Positions 50,338-61,771 of a stretch of DNA of 64,000 nt are shown here, one piece after another. Below the pieces are notes generated by a model. That model was given only the letters and a program-made list of their open reading frames with translations. It ran no database searches and had not been told where the DNA came from. Both the position numbers and the translations under genes were made by a program. This DNA is from Neoarius graeffei. Its lineage: Eukaryota; Chordata; Actinopteri; Siluriformes; Ariidae. Each line of letters opens with the position of its first letter. The first letter of the stretch is position 1. The DNA lies in contig NC_083577.1 of NCBI RefSeq assembly GCF_027579695.1, positions 94,172,039 to 94,236,038 of the forward strand, in the 5' to 3' direction.

Positions 50338-52390
50338 GGGAGGTGGGGGACATTGAGTCTGAGTGGACCATGGTCTCTACCTCCATTGTAGACGCGGCTG
50401 TTCAGAGCTGTGGCCGCAAGGTCTCCGGTGCCTGTTGTGGCGGCAATCCCCGAACCCCGGTGGTGGACATCGGAAGTAAGGGATGCCATCAAGCTGAAGA
50501 AGGAGTCCTATCGGGCCATGTTGGTCTCCGGGACTCCTGAGGCAGCTGACGGGTATCGGCAGGCCAGGCGTGCTGCAGCTCGGGCAGTTGCAGAGGCAAA
50601 AACTCGGAACTGGGAGGAGTTCGGTGAGGCCATGGAGGAGGACTATCGGTCGGCCTCGAAGAAATTCTGGCAAACCATCCAGCGCCTCAGGAGGGGGAAG
50701 CAGTACTCTGCCAACACTGTTTACAGTGTGGGTGGGGAGCTGTTGACCTCGACTGGGGACATTGTCGGGCAGTGGAAGGAATACTTTGAGGATCTCCTCA
50801 ATCCCACTGTCACGTCTTCCATTGAGGAAGCGAAGGCTGATGACTCGGAGGTGGACTCGTCCATTACCCAAACCGAAGTCACTGAGGTGGTTTGCAAGCT
50901 CCTCGGTGGTAAGGCACTGGGGGTGGATGAGCTCCGCCCTGAGTATCTCAAGTCTCTGGACGTTGTGGGGCTGTCTTGGCTGACGCGCCTCTGCAACATC
51001 GCGTGGCGGTCGGGGACAGTGCCTCTGGAGTGGCAGACTGGGGTGGTGGTCCCTCTTTTTAAGAAAGGGGACCGGAGAGTGTGCTCCAATTATAGGGGAA
51101 TCACACTTCTCAGCCTCCCAGGAAAGGTTTACTCCAGGTTACTGGAGAGGAGAATTCGGCCAATAGTCGAACCTCGGATCCAGGAGGAACAATGCGGTTT
51201 TCGTCCTGGTCGCGGAACACCTGGACCAACTCTATACCCTTCATAGGGTGCTCGAGGGTTCATGGGAGTTTGCCCAACCAGTCCACATGTGCTTTGTGGA
51301 TCTGGAGAAGGCATTCGACTGTGTCCCTCGTGGTATTCTGTTGGGGGTGCTTCGGGAGTATGGGGTTCGGGGCTCTTTGCTAAGGGCTGTCCGGTCCCTA
51401 TACGAATGGAGCAGGAGTCTGGTTCGCATTGCTGGCAGTAAGTCCGACCTGTTCCCAGTGCATGTTGGACTCCGGCAGGGCTGCCTTTTGTCACCGGTTC
51501 TGTTCATAATTTTTATGGACAGAATTTCTAGGCGCAGCCAGGGGCCAGAAGGAATCCTGTTTGGGAACCACAGGATTTCATCTCTGCTTTTTGCAGATGA
51601 TGTTGTCCTGTTGGCTTCTTCAAACCAGGACCTTCGGCATGCACTGGGGCGGTTTGCAGTCGAGTGTGAAGCGGCTGGGATGAGAATCAGCACCTCCAAG
51701 TCTGAGGCCATGGTTCTCAACCGGAAAAGGGTGGCTTGCCCTCTCCAGGTTGGTGGAAAAGTCCTGCCTCAAGTGGAGGAGTTTAAGTATCTTGGGATCT
51801 TGTTCACGAGTGAGGGAAGGATAGAGCGTGAGATCGACAGGCGGATCGGTGCAGCCTCCGCAGTGATGCGGTCGCTTTACCGGTCCGTTGTGGTGAAGGA
51901 GCTGAGCCAAAAGGTGAAGTTCTCGATTTACCAGTCGATCTACGTTCTGACTCTCACCTATGGTCATGAGCTTTGGGTAATGACTGAAAGAACAAGATCG
52001 TGGATACAAGTGGCCAAAATGAGTTTCCTTCGCAGGGTGGCTGGGCGCTCCCTTAAAGATGGGGTGAGAAGCACAGTCACTCGGGAGGAGCTCGGAATAG
52101 AGCCGCTGCTCCTCCACATCGAGAGGAATCAGCTGAGGTGGCTTGGGCATCTCTTTTGGATGCCTCCTGGATGCCTCCCTGGCGAGGTGTTCCAGCCATG
52201 TCCGCCCGGAAGGAGGCCCCGGGGAAGACCCAGGACACGCTGGAGGGACCATGTATCTCGGCTGGCCTGGGAATGCCTCGGTGTTCTTCCCGAGGAGCTG
52301 GCTGAGGTGTCTGGGGAAAGGGAAGTTTGGGCTTCCATGCTCAGACTGCTGCCTCCGCGACCCGGCCCCGGATAAGCGTACGAAGACGAG
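50338..52390 (+). mobile_element. Rex3-type LINE (RTE clade), 5'-truncated
   Basis: 2053 bp flanked by the 7-bp duplication ACTTCGA (50331-50337, 52391-52397). The 3' end is 'ccgcgacccggccccggataagcg', the normal Rex3 terminus. The usual GATG-repeat tail is almost absent and replaced by 'tacgaagacgag'. Confidence 0.92.
50410..52375 (+). pseudogene. Rex3 reverse transcriptase, one frameshift
   Basis: Two long frames, 50410-51246 and 51248-52375, joined at about 51225. RT blocks: VVVPLFKKGDRRVCSNYRGI, EEQCGFRPGRG, CFVDLEKAFDCVPRGILLGV, GLRQGCLLSPVLF and the intact catalytic box SSLLFADDVVLLAS. C-terminal part: EVEEFKYLGIL-type block (VEEFKYLGILFTSEGRIE), LTLTYGHELWVMTERTRS, NQLRWLGHLFWMPPGCLPGE. 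Apart from the frameshift it looks complete from RT to the end, so it is young relative to its neighbours. Confidence 0.92.
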
Positions 52391-52397
52391 ACTTCGA

Positions 52398-53220
52398 TAA
52401 TCCAGAAGACGCTTTAAAAACAGCGCTTGTGTCAATTTTAGATTCAGTAGGGATTAATCAGAATGTCATAGGACTGACCCATAATTGTGGTCACACCCTC
52501 GATCTAATACTAACATTCGGGTTAAACGTAGAAAATATAGTCATACTTCCATAGTCTGATGTTATCTCAGATCATTATCTCCTCTCATTCAAACTATGTC
52601 TGAGTAATAATATATGCACCTCACCACGCTACTGTATTAAACGTACATTCACGTCAACTACTGCACAGAGCTTTATAAATGATCTCCCAGAGTTATCAAC
52701 TTTGATTGGGTCACTGTCAGCCCCTGCAGAACTTGGTCAGGCAACTGAATGCTTAGAGTCAACGTTCCACTATACTTTAGATAATGTAGCTCCTCTTTAA
52801 AGGAAAATGGTAAGAGACAAAAAAAAAAAAAAAATTAGCACCCTGGTATCATGATGACACTCGCACATTAAAACAGACCACTCGAAAATTGGAACGTAAA
52901 TGGCATCAGACAAAATTGGTAGTGTTCAAATTAGTGTGGAAGGAGAGCTTCCTGAAGTATAGAAAAGCGCTTAGTGCTGTTAGATCAACATATCTCTCCT
53001 CCCTAATAGAAGATAACAAAAATAGTCCTAGATTCCTATTTAATACTGTAGTAAAATTAACCAGGAATAAGTCCACTATAGACACATGCACACCTGCAGT
53101 ATGTAGTAGCAACGACTTCATGAATTTTTTTTTTTTAAATGACAAAATTTAGAATATCCGACAAAAAATTCAAACTACTAATTTAAGGTCAGACAATGTA
53201 AGTGACCCTGTAGTTAACAG
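52398..53220 (+). pseudogene. L2-type ORF2, endonuclease end and linker
   Basis: Reads TLDLILTFGLNVENIVI, then SDVISDHYLLSFKLCLSN with the SDH catalytic end of the endonuclease, then degenerate linker with stops. Cut by a hAT at 53221. Confidence 0.8.
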
Positions 53221-53280
53221 CAGGGGTGCAGATAGGATTTTTGAACTGGGGGGGACTGAGCTGTCAGCAAATGATTCCAT

Positions 53281-53289
53281 TTTTTTTTT

Positions 53290-53336
<47 letters not shown>

Positions 53337-53337
53337 T
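53281..53337. repeat. Compound T/GT/AT/AC microsatellite
   Basis: Runs of T, GT, AT (about 12 units) and AC in succession at the left edge of the Tc1-type MITE. Confidence 0.9.
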
Positions 53338-53859
53338 ACCATTCAAAAGTTTGGGGTCACTTTGAAATGTCCTTATTTTTGAAAGAAAAGCACTGTTCTT
53401 TTCAATGAAGATCACTTTAAACTAATCAGAAATACACTCTATACATTGCTAATGTGGTAAATGACTATTCTAGCTGCAAATGTCTGGTTTTTGGTGCAAT
53501 ATCTCCATAGGTGTATAGAGGCCCATTTCCAGCAACTATCACTCCAGTGTTCTAATGGTACAATGTGTTTGCTCATTGCCTCAGAAGGCTAATGGATGAT
53601 TAGGAAACCCTTGTACAATCATGTTAGCACAGCTGAAAACAGTTTAGCTCTTTAGAGAAGCTAGAAAACTGACCTTCCTTTGAGCAGATTGAGTTTCTGG
53701 AGCATCACATTTGTGGGGTCGATTAAATGCTCAAAATGGCCAGAAAAATGTCTTGACTATATTTTCTATTCATTTTACAACTTATGGTGGTAAATAAGTG
53801 TGTCTTTTCATGGAAAACACAAAATTGTCTGGGTGACCCCAAACTTTTGAACGGTAGTG
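53335..53859. mobile_element. Tc1-type MITE (about 525 bp)
   Basis: Left end CACTACCATTCAAAAGTTTG and right end complement of CACTACCGTTCAAAAGTTTG with TA after it (53860-53861). The left TA merges with the AT microsatellite. No transposase. Confidence 0.88.
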
Positions 53860-54050
53860 TATACATGTTATTTCACCTCCCTCACTGCCATCACCAGGAA
53901 CTACCTGCAGGCCAGGACAATGATAACATTTTAACATAGCCTATGGAAATCCAAAGTTTACACATTATCATCACGCACAGAAATTGCAAAACTGCAAAAC
54001 TAGTTTTAAAACCGCTAAGTTCCAACTGTTAAACATAGCGAGAGCCTGGG

Positions 54051-54052
<2 letters not shown>

Positions 54053-54097
<45 letters not shown>
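54053..54097. repeat. (GT)n microsatellite
   Basis: More than 20 GT units inside the hAT element. Confidence 0.93.
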
Positions 54098-54099
<2 letters not shown>

Positions 54100-54399
54100 A
54101 AGTGTAAACCAGTGCATCCTGACTTTCTAACTATGCCTGTGTGTTGCGTGAGCGGCAGTCAGTCAACAACTCTTCGCAAAGTTTCCTTATGAAACAATAT
54201 GCTCGCTGAAATTATGGCAGGGAACGCCAGATTAAACATTAAAACTGCCTTCTGAGCACTGTATCTACAGGCTACCACTGAAAGAAGGAGGCTACCAGAA
54301 AGGCATCTCTACTCCGTACGATTTTACTTTCACTACGACATTACTTTGAACAGACTATCAAAAAATTGCAAGGTGATATGATAAAGTAAGGCACAGTTT

Positions 54400-54480
54400 A
54401 CTTAGTTGTTTTTTTTTTTTTTTAAACGATGCAATCGTTTTCTGTCTTTTGGCACCCTTCATCATGCCGTGTTGGGGTCC
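54400..54480 (-). pseudogene. hAT transposase N-terminal remnant
   Basis: The frame reads MMKGAKRQKTIASF then a Lys run from a poly-T tract. The basic KRQKTIASF motif often starts hAT-type proteins. Nothing further is readable. Confidence 0.45.
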
Positions 54481-54777
54481 TGAACTAGGAGGAGCTGTCC
54501 CCGATATGCCTGTCAAACTTGTAACCATAGCAACCAAGCTCGAGCTCGCAACCTGTGCAGTCTGCGCAGTTGCAACTATGTATATACTACTGTGCACCTC
54601 AATAAACCGAATGGTAATTAGACTTTTGATTTTTCCGTGAGGTTTGCCTTATGCAAAGAAAGACTGCATAGACATTTTTTCCTCCCTATAAGTGGGAGGG
54701 ACCAAACGAGGTGAATTTAAATCTGGGTGGGACGAATCCCCCCCGTCCCCCCCTCTATCTGCGCCCGTGGTTAACAG

Positions 54778-56360
54778 TATAACTGTATCAGATCAGCAAT
54801 TAGAATGTTTTACTCCCCTAAAAGAAACTGAATTACTTTCGTTAATCTCGGCATCAAAAGTCTCAACTTGTGTACTAGATCCCTTACCTACACGTCTATT
54901 CAAACAGATAATACCTGAAGTAATTGAACCACTTCTAAAAATAATAACTTCTTCTCTTATGATTGGCTATGTAATCCTTTAAACTAGCAGTTATAAAAAA
55001 AAACTGACCTTGATCCGTGTCAGCTGTCCAATTAGTGGCCAATATCAAACCTCCCCTTTATCTCCAAGATCGTTGAAAAAGCTGTGGCACGGCAGTTATG
55101 CTCATGTTTACATAGGAATAACATCCATGAAATGTATCAGTCAGGATTTAGACCTCATCATAGCACAGAGACAGCTCTGGTTAAAGTAGTAAACGACCTA
55201 CTGTTGGCGTCTGATCAGGGCTGTCTTGTTGCTTGACCTTAGTGCAGCATTTGATACCACTGATCATTCCATTCTTCTGGATAGACTAGAAAATGTTGTG
55301 GGAGTTAAGGGAATGGCCCTTTCCTGGCTCAGGTCTTATTTAACTGATCGCTATCAGTATGTTGATGTAAATGGTGATATTTCTAGACATACTGAGGTAA
55401 AGTTTGATGTTCCACAAGGTTCTGTCTTGGGTCCACTGCTTTTTTTTTTTTTTTCTTTATATATGTTACCTCTGGGTGATATTATTTGTAAACATTGCAT
55501 TCATTTCCACTGTTATGCTGATGACACACAGTTGTATGTTTCTGCAAAACCTGATGAGAGACACCAGCTTAATAGAATTGAGGAATGTGTAAAGGACATT
55601 AGACACTGGATGCTTATTAACTTCCTTCTGCTTAACTCTGACAAGACTGAAGTACTTGTACTAGGACCACTTGCAGCTAGAAGTAAGTTTTCTGATTACA
55701 CAGTAATTCTGGATGGCCTTTCTGTTTCTTCACGTGCAGCAGTAAAAGACCTTGGAGTGATTATTGAACCCAGTCTTTCATTCGAAACTCACGTTGATAA
55801 CATTACCCAGCTAGCTTTCTTTCATCTCAGAAATATTGCTAAGATAAGAAATTTAATGTCACTACACGACGCAGAAAAAGTAGTTCATGCTTTTGTTACC
55901 TCCAGGTTGGATTATTGTAATACCTTATTGTCTGGATGTTCCAATAAGTGCATAAACAAGCTCCAGTTAGTTCAAAATGCCGCAGCAAGAGTCCTTACTA
56001 GAACTAGAAAATATGACATCACCCCTGTCTAATCCACACTGCATTGGCTCCCAATCAAATTTCATATTGATTATAAAGTACTACTATTGACCTTTTTAAA
56101 GCACTAAATGGTCTCGCACCACAGTACCTGAGTGAACTTCTGCTCCTCGATGACCCGCCACGCCTACTTGGATCAAAAGGTGCAGGCTATCTGCTGCTAC
56201 CTCGTATAATGAAGGCTACATCAGGGGGCAGAGCCTTTTCTTATAAAGCCCCACAGTTATGGAACAGCCTTCCAAGTAGTGTTCAGGACTCAGACACAGT
56301 CTTCGTGTTTAAGCCTAGGCTGAAAACCTATCTGTTTTACTCAAGCCTTTTGTTAATGGT
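54778..56360 (+). pseudogene. L2-type ORF2 reverse transcriptase and C-terminus
   Basis: The RT fingers begin with SITVSDQQLECFTPLKETEL and STCVLDPLPTRLFKQIIPEV. A damaged part (55000-55225) follows, then a frame open from 55226 to 56032: [49 protein letters not shown] (YADD intact), [21 protein letters not shown] frameshift near 56010 leads to HWLPIKFHIDYKVLLLTF-type sequence ending near 56355. A T-run at 55441-55454 adds extra Phe codons in the palm. Confidence 0.9.
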
Positions 56361-57230
56361 GTTTATGAGGTAAAGGTGTAGATCTGAAGGGTCTTCAGAC
56401 ATAGTGTTTTGGTAAACTGGGATGTATGGATGCTGTCAGTCCCCACTCGCTTGCTCACTCAAGTTTGTTGACGGTGTAGTGGCTGCTGCATTATTATGTC
56501 CCGGGGCTCCCTCATGCCTGTGTTACCTTCTGGCTCTCCCCTTTTAGTTATGCTGCCATAGTTAGTTGCTGGAGTCCCTGCTTGTACTCTGTGCAATATG
56601 TATACTGTTCCTACTTATTCAGGTGACATTGGGCATACCTAACAACCTGTTCCCCCCCCCCCCCCCCCAAAATCTGTCCCTCTGAGTTACATGTTGGTCC
56701 TGAGATCAAGATGCTGACCTTTTCTGCTCCTCGGACCTGCTTGATCCATCCTGGTGCCCTGTGTCTGGTTGGAGTCTCATCGCATCGCTCCTGTGGAGGA
56801 CGGCCCCATGAGGACAGTTGAAAGTCACACCTGGAGGATGCTCTGGACTCTTACAGTAATGCTTTTATGGCTGAGGACTACAGTTGACTTGCTAACTTTA
56901 GGACTGCAGTTGTCATGAACAGTTTTGCACTCAAGTTTCCATCAATGAAGAGTTATAGCATCAACGAAACTGACTTCATGTTAAAACTGTTAATATTATA
57001 GTCATGCTGTCTGTTGTTGCCCAGATGAGGATGGGTTCCCTTTTGAGTCTGGTTCCTCTCGAGGTTTCTTCCTCATGTCAGCTGAGGGAGTTTTTCCTTG
57101 CCACCGTCACCACAGGCTTGCTCATTGGGGATCAGTTAGGGATAAAATTAGCTCATGTTTTAAGTCATTCAAATTCTGTAATGTTGCTTTGCGACAAAAG
57201 CGCTATACAAATAAACTTGACTTAACTTGA
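56361..57230 (+). other. 3' UTR and tail of the L2-type LINE
   Basis: Contains a C17 run (56652-56668), the 'acatgttggtcctgagatc' and 'gatgggttcccttttgagtc' blocks, and the end 'gctatacaaataaacttgac'. The same modules recur in at least eight other places of the window. Confidence 0.85.
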
Positions 57231-57237
57231 CCTTCCA

Positions 57238-57630
57238 AACTATGAAAACAGTCCAAGATCCAGCTGGAAGTTCTTCCCTTCAAGTTAAACTTAGTATTTA
57301 TGACCCCAGTGAGGATAAGCCTAAAATTTTTTTTTCTCTCTCTCACTGTGTCCACTCTACAGGGCTTTTACATCACTGGAGGGGACTTTTAATTGCACTT
57401 TTAAACCCAGCAATGGCTCATTCTACAGGCTGACACCTCTAAGGCACATACTAGAAAACTGTTAAAACAATATCTGGTAGATTTAAATCTGGTTGAAATA
57501 TGGAGAGAAAGGAACCCTGGTAAAATGGAATACTTTTGTCACTCGAGTACATGCAGATCTTGGTCTTGTATTGATTGATTTGTAGTTCTCTTGACACAAA
57601 TTAGTCAAAGATTAGAAATTGCTGGTATTA
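57238..57630 (+). pseudogene. L1-type ORF2, middle of endonuclease
   Basis: Reads TVQDPAGSSSLQVKLSIYDP, SEDKPKIFF, then AHTRKLLKQYLVDLNLVEIW and RERNPGKMEYFCHSSTCRSW. The order corresponds to the central part of L1-type endonuclease. Interrupted by a Tc1 at the TA of 57631-57632. The following residues VISDHAAVS appear after that element at 62281. Confidence 0.78.
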
Positions 57631-57994
57631 TACAACCCCGATTCCAAAAAAGTTGGGACAAAGTACAAATTGTAAATAAAAACGGAATGCAATAATTTAC
57701 AAATCTCAAAAACTGATATTGTATTCACAATAGAACATAGACAACATATCAAATGTCGAAAGTGAGACATTTTGAAATTTCATGCCAAATATTGGCTCAT
57801 TTGAAATTTCATGACAGCAACACATCTCAAAAAAGTTGGGACAGGGGCAATAAGAGGCTGGAAAAGTTAAAGGTACAAAAAAGGAACAGCTGGAGGACCA
57901 AATTGTAACTCTTTAGGTCAATTGGCAATAGGTCATTAACATGACTGGGTATAAAAAGAGCATCTTGGAGTGGCAGCAGCTCTCAGAAGTAAAG

Positions 57995-59261
57995 ATGGGA
58001 AGAGGATCACCAATCCCCCTAATTCTGCGCCGACAAATAGTGGAGCAATATCAGAAAGGAGTTCGACACTGTAAAATTGCAAAGAGTTTGAACATATCAT
58101 CTACAGTGCATAATATCAAAAGATTCAGAGAATCTGGAAGAATCTCTGTGCGCAAGGGTCAAGGCTGGAAAACCATACTGGGTGCCCGTGATCTTTGGGC
58201 CTTTAGATGGCACTGCATCACATACAGGCATGCTTCTGTATTGGAAATCACAAAATGGGCTCAGGAATATTTCCAGAGAACATTATCTGTGAACACAATT
58301 CACTGTGCCATCTGCCGTTGCCAGCTAAAACTCTATAGTTCAAAGAAGAAGCCGTATCTAAACATGATCCAGAAGCGCAGACGTCTTCTCTGGCCCAAGG
58401 CTCATTTTAAATGGACTGTGGCAAAGTGGAAAACTGTTCTGTGGTCAGCCCTGTGTCATAGGGCTGTGCGATGTCCCCTTAATTGGCATCGACGATGTTT
58501 ACAGTGCAAACATCGTGATGGACGATCATATCGTGGGTGGGGGGGGATTTTAATACCACATTATTAAATATATTATTATTATTAAAAGTATTAGATACTC
58601 ATCCGAGGCTTTGGCACGTAAAGAAAAAAAGCGCTAGGTGATGTGGAATATTTGGCCTTGATAACGGATATGTGGTCCAGCTGCAACATGATGCCCTACA
58701 TGTCAGCTACCGTACATTCTGTGGACCGAGAGTGGGCAATGCAGTCCAAATGCCTGCAGACGAGTTTCATGCCAGAGACACATTCAGCGGACAATTTAGA
58801 AGACGCATTGCGCGAGACACTTGCCGAATGGAAAATAGAGGAGAAAAAGATCGCCCGCATAACAACGGGGCGAATATTGTCGCAGCCATCAGGCAATTGA
58901 AATGGCCTGCATCTCTGATGGTATGGGGTTGCATTAGTGGGTGTGGCATGGGCAGCTTACACATCTGGAAAGACACCATGAGTGCTGAAAGGTATATCCA
59001 GGTTCTAGAGCAACATATTTTCCCATCCAGATGACGTCTCTTTCAGGGAAGACCTTGCATTTTCCAACATGACAATGCCAAACCACATACTGCATCAATT
59101 ACAGCATCATGGCTGTGTAGAAGAAGGGTCCGGGTACTGAACTGGCCAGCCTGCAGTCCAGATCTTTCACCCATAGAAAACATTTGGTGCATTATAAAAC
59201 AGAAGATACAACAAAAAAAGACCTAAGACAGTTGAGCAACTAGGATCCTACATTAGACAAG
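57995..59261 (+). pseudogene. Tc1-type transposase (family A) with a hAT segment inside
   Basis: Start MGRGSPIPLILRRQIVEQYQ; binding domain [20 protein letters not shown]; then [20 protein letters not shown] and [19 protein letters not shown]. The first catalytic Asp block and following about 35 residues are gone, replaced by hAT sequence. Tc1 reading resumes at 58905 ([20 protein letters not shown]), then FQHDNAKPH with the second Asp and LSPIENIWCIIKQK with Glu. Cut at 59266 by the Ty3 element; its end follows at 61960. Confidence 0.88.
58459..58904 (+). mobile_element. hAT segment replacing part of the Tc1 transposase
   Basis: The left side 'tagggctgtgcgatgtcc' is a hAT-type terminus. A coding part follows (58643-58900): YLALITDMWSSCNMMPYMSA, DREWAMQSKCLQTSFMPETH, EDALRETLAEWKIEEKKIAR, all from the catalytic region of a hAT transposase. 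No right terminus is present: hAT sequence changes directly into Tc1 sequence at about 58904. Confidence 0.82.
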
Positions 59262-59266
59262 AATGG

Positions 59267-59570
59267 TGTGGCAGTTCGTATGAGTGGGTGGAGCACAGAA
59301 GGACGGCAGGCCAGAATTAAGTTAAAAAAAAACTTATTTTGCACTTTTCAGTCGCACTCTGATTCTCCCAGCCCCCCACACACGCAAGTTGTCTGGTTGG
59401 GGAGAGGGCTCTCCCTCTGCTCTCACACTCTCTTTAAGTAGGGCGCGGTCACTGGGGAAGACACACAAACGCACGTTAATAGACCTCAGGTGCAGTGATT
59501 CTGCCACTTACCTTCCCTGACTCCGCCTTCCGGTCACAGACTGCCGCTTGACCACGCCCCCGCTGCCTCA
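59267..59570 (-). repeat. 3' LTR of the deleted Gmr1-like element
   Basis: Begins TGTGGCAG; the inner end is CTGCCTCA, a changed form of CTGCCACA. The polypurine tract complement (TACCCCCACCGCCC) follows. Confidence 0.9.
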
Positions 59571-60000
59571 TACCCCCACCGCCCGACTCAGGCCGGGCGG
59601 CTGTCCGGCCTGCAGCCGACACTCCCCCCCCCCCCGACGGGAGAGGAAGTCCATCTGACTTCCACGTCAGATGGTCCACGACCATCTGTGCCCCTGGCCT
59701 GTGGATTACCTTGAAGTTAAAGGGTTGGAGTGCCAGATACCAACGGGTGATCTGCGCGTTGGCATCCTTCATGTGGTGGAGCCACTGGAGGGGCGCGTGG
59801 TCCAAACAGAGGGTGAAAGGGCGTCCCAGCAGGTAGTAACGGAGGGCGAGGACCGCCCACTTGATCGCGAGGCACTCTTTGTCGATGGTGCTGTAGTGCC
59901 CCTCACGTACCGACAGCTACCTGCTGATGTACAGCACTGGACGGTCCTCCCCCTCCACCTCCTGGGACAAAACAGCCCCCTGTCTGACACATCTGTATGT
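59571..60000 (-). pseudogene. RNase H C-terminal remnant of the deleted copy
   Basis: Reads DHAPLQWLHHMKDANAQITR and WYLALQPFNFKVIHRPGAQM. Upstream, VLYIS and the Glu block are out of frame. The first Asp region is only partly preserved next to the deletion junction. Confidence 0.8.
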
Positions 60001-60062
60001 AACTTAGAGGAATGTTTCTCTCCCCTTTGACTTAACACTCTTTTTAGTCTGAGTGTCCTGTG

Positions 60063-61568
60063 TCACTTGGTATAATCTAGCCTTCTAATAGAAAAATAGG
60101 GGAAGGACGGGGTGGCATTTGGCTGGAGCGTTTGACCATCGATTACTCTCGCTTGGTCAAATGCATGCAGCAGAGTCTCGTCTTGTGACCGCTCTAACGG
60201 GAAATCCGCAACGGATTCCCCAAGAGAGGGAGGAGGAGCCTGCTGCTCCTTACTCTGACGCGGAGATGAAGTAGACGGCTCTGTCACAGCTGCTCCTGCC
60301 AATGCGACACCGGGACCTCCCCCTGCTGAACTACGGCAGGACCCACTCTTCACTAAATGGCTCATTAACTCCCCAAATCCCGGCCAATCAGTCCCCAAAA
60401 TTATCGAGTGGGTGAGGCGAGGATTAACTGCTGCCTTTACTCTAAATTTTTCCCCTCGGAAAAGAATGTGGACCGACACTAAAGGGTAGCTGTGTACATC
60501 CCCGTGCACACACAACACCTTCACCCCTTATGCTCCCCTCAATGCCTCGTATTGCACCAGGCTTTGGTGAATTGAGGTCTGATTACAGCCAGAGTCCACC
60601 AATGCCTGATATGTATCCCCTTGGACACTCACCGGTATGCGATACGCTCCGGCCCGATCGAGGGCGGCTACTGGCGTGTCGGGGATCCGAACCACCGCGC
60701 CCACTTCCATGGCTGAGCACTGCTGTTGGAGGTGGCCCGGCTTCCCGCAGCACCAGCAAACCGGCCTGGGCCTCCTCTCTGCACCGGCGCTCTGGGGCTC
60801 ACTCACCTGAGGGAGGGAAGAGACAGACACAGAAGGGAAAAACGGGAGGGCACCGCGGGTGCGACGGGCCGGCTGGGGTGGGGCCGGCCCCCGTCTCTGC
60901 GGTGGGGGAACAGGGCGAGGACAAGACGCAGGAGGAGGGGGGGAGAGACGGAGGGAAGAAGAGGATGTCCCCTGTCCTGCAGTCGGAACAGCCGCCAAAC
61001 GGTCCTCCGCCAGCTCGATGGCCTGATCCAGCGACGCCGGGCGGTGGCCTCTGGTAGCCGTGCGATGAACTGCTCCAGTACCACCTGATTGATTGATTCC
61101 TTCGGCATCGCGGTTGTCGGCCCTCATCCACCGCCGGCCGGCTGACTTCCTCCAGGCGCAGAGTGCGGAAGCGCTGTCGCTGTTGTTCGGGGGTGCGCCC
61201 CACCTGCTGGAGGACAGCCTGGCGAAGGTCCGCGTAGAGCGGTCGGCGGGGAGCTGTAGCGCGGCCAGCTGTGCCTCGCCCGTTAGCAGGGGGAGGAGGC
61301 GCGCCACGCGCTGTTCCATCGGCCAGCCTAAGGCCTCTGCTGCCTGCATGAAGGCCTCGGGGTCATCATGCGGGTCCATCTTAGGGTGAGGGGAGAAGGG
61401 CCCGCGGCGGTGGAGGTGCCGGAACGCCTGTCGATCTTCCTGCTGCACCAACACCAGGGCCTCGAACCGGTGCTCTTGCTCCTTCCGGAGGGCGACAAGT
61501 GCCTGGTGCTGGCTTTGCTGGGCCGTGGCGAGGGCGTGGACCAGGTCTGCAAAGGGGGAGGACTCCAT
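60063..61568 (-). pseudogene. gag and protease of the deleted Gmr1-like element
   Basis: Start at 61568, 46 bases inside the LTR. Coiled N-terminus (FADLVHALATAQQSQHQALV), capsid part (HPKMDPHDDPEAFMQAAEAL), zinc knuckle CWCCGKPGHLQQQC and protease LVDSGCNQTSIHQ. The frame is open from 61568 to 60528, then one stop, then open again in the same frame to 60063. Internal shifts are likely near 61110 because one block reads differently from the other copies. Of the three gag genes in this family it is the most open. Confidence 0.85.
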
Positions 61569-61613
61569 GGGGCTGTTCTTTTCCTGTGCCCCGATCCCGG
61601 TTTTCAGCACCAC

Positions 61614-61733
61614 TGTGGCAGTTCTTATGAGTGGGTGGAGCACAGAATTACGGCCGGCTAGAATTAAGTTTAAAAAAAAAAACAAAAAAACTCTTTTATT
61701 GTGCACTTTTCAGTCGCTCTCTAATTCTCCCAG

Positions 61734-61771
<38 letters not shown>

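Larger units (their letters stand above)
53221..54769 (-). mobile_element. Non-autonomous hAT element (1549 bp)
   Basis: Inverted ends CAGGGGTGCAGATAG and complement of CACGGGCGCAGATAG (two mismatches). The 8-bp duplication GTTAACAG is on both sides (53213-53220, 54770-54777). On the minus strand a short reading frame has the start of a hAT-type protein (KGAKRQKTIASF). It contains a Tc1 MITE and microsatellites. Confidence 0.92.
49420..57230 (+). mobile_element. L2-type LINE, nearly full length, split by Rex3 and hAT insertions
   Basis: Components: ORF1 end, endonuclease (49765-50337), [Rex3], ORF2 continuation (52398-53220), [hAT], ORF2 (54778-56360), 3' UTR, tail 'caaataaacttgacttaacttga' at about 57205-57230. 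It lies inside the L1 endonuclease coding region. It is the reference copy for the many L2 tails in this window. Confidence 0.85.

Noticed and set aside
52129..52338. Minus-strand frames opposite Rex3 (51620-52435 and others)
   Set aside because: GC-rich antisense shadows of the Rex3 RT.
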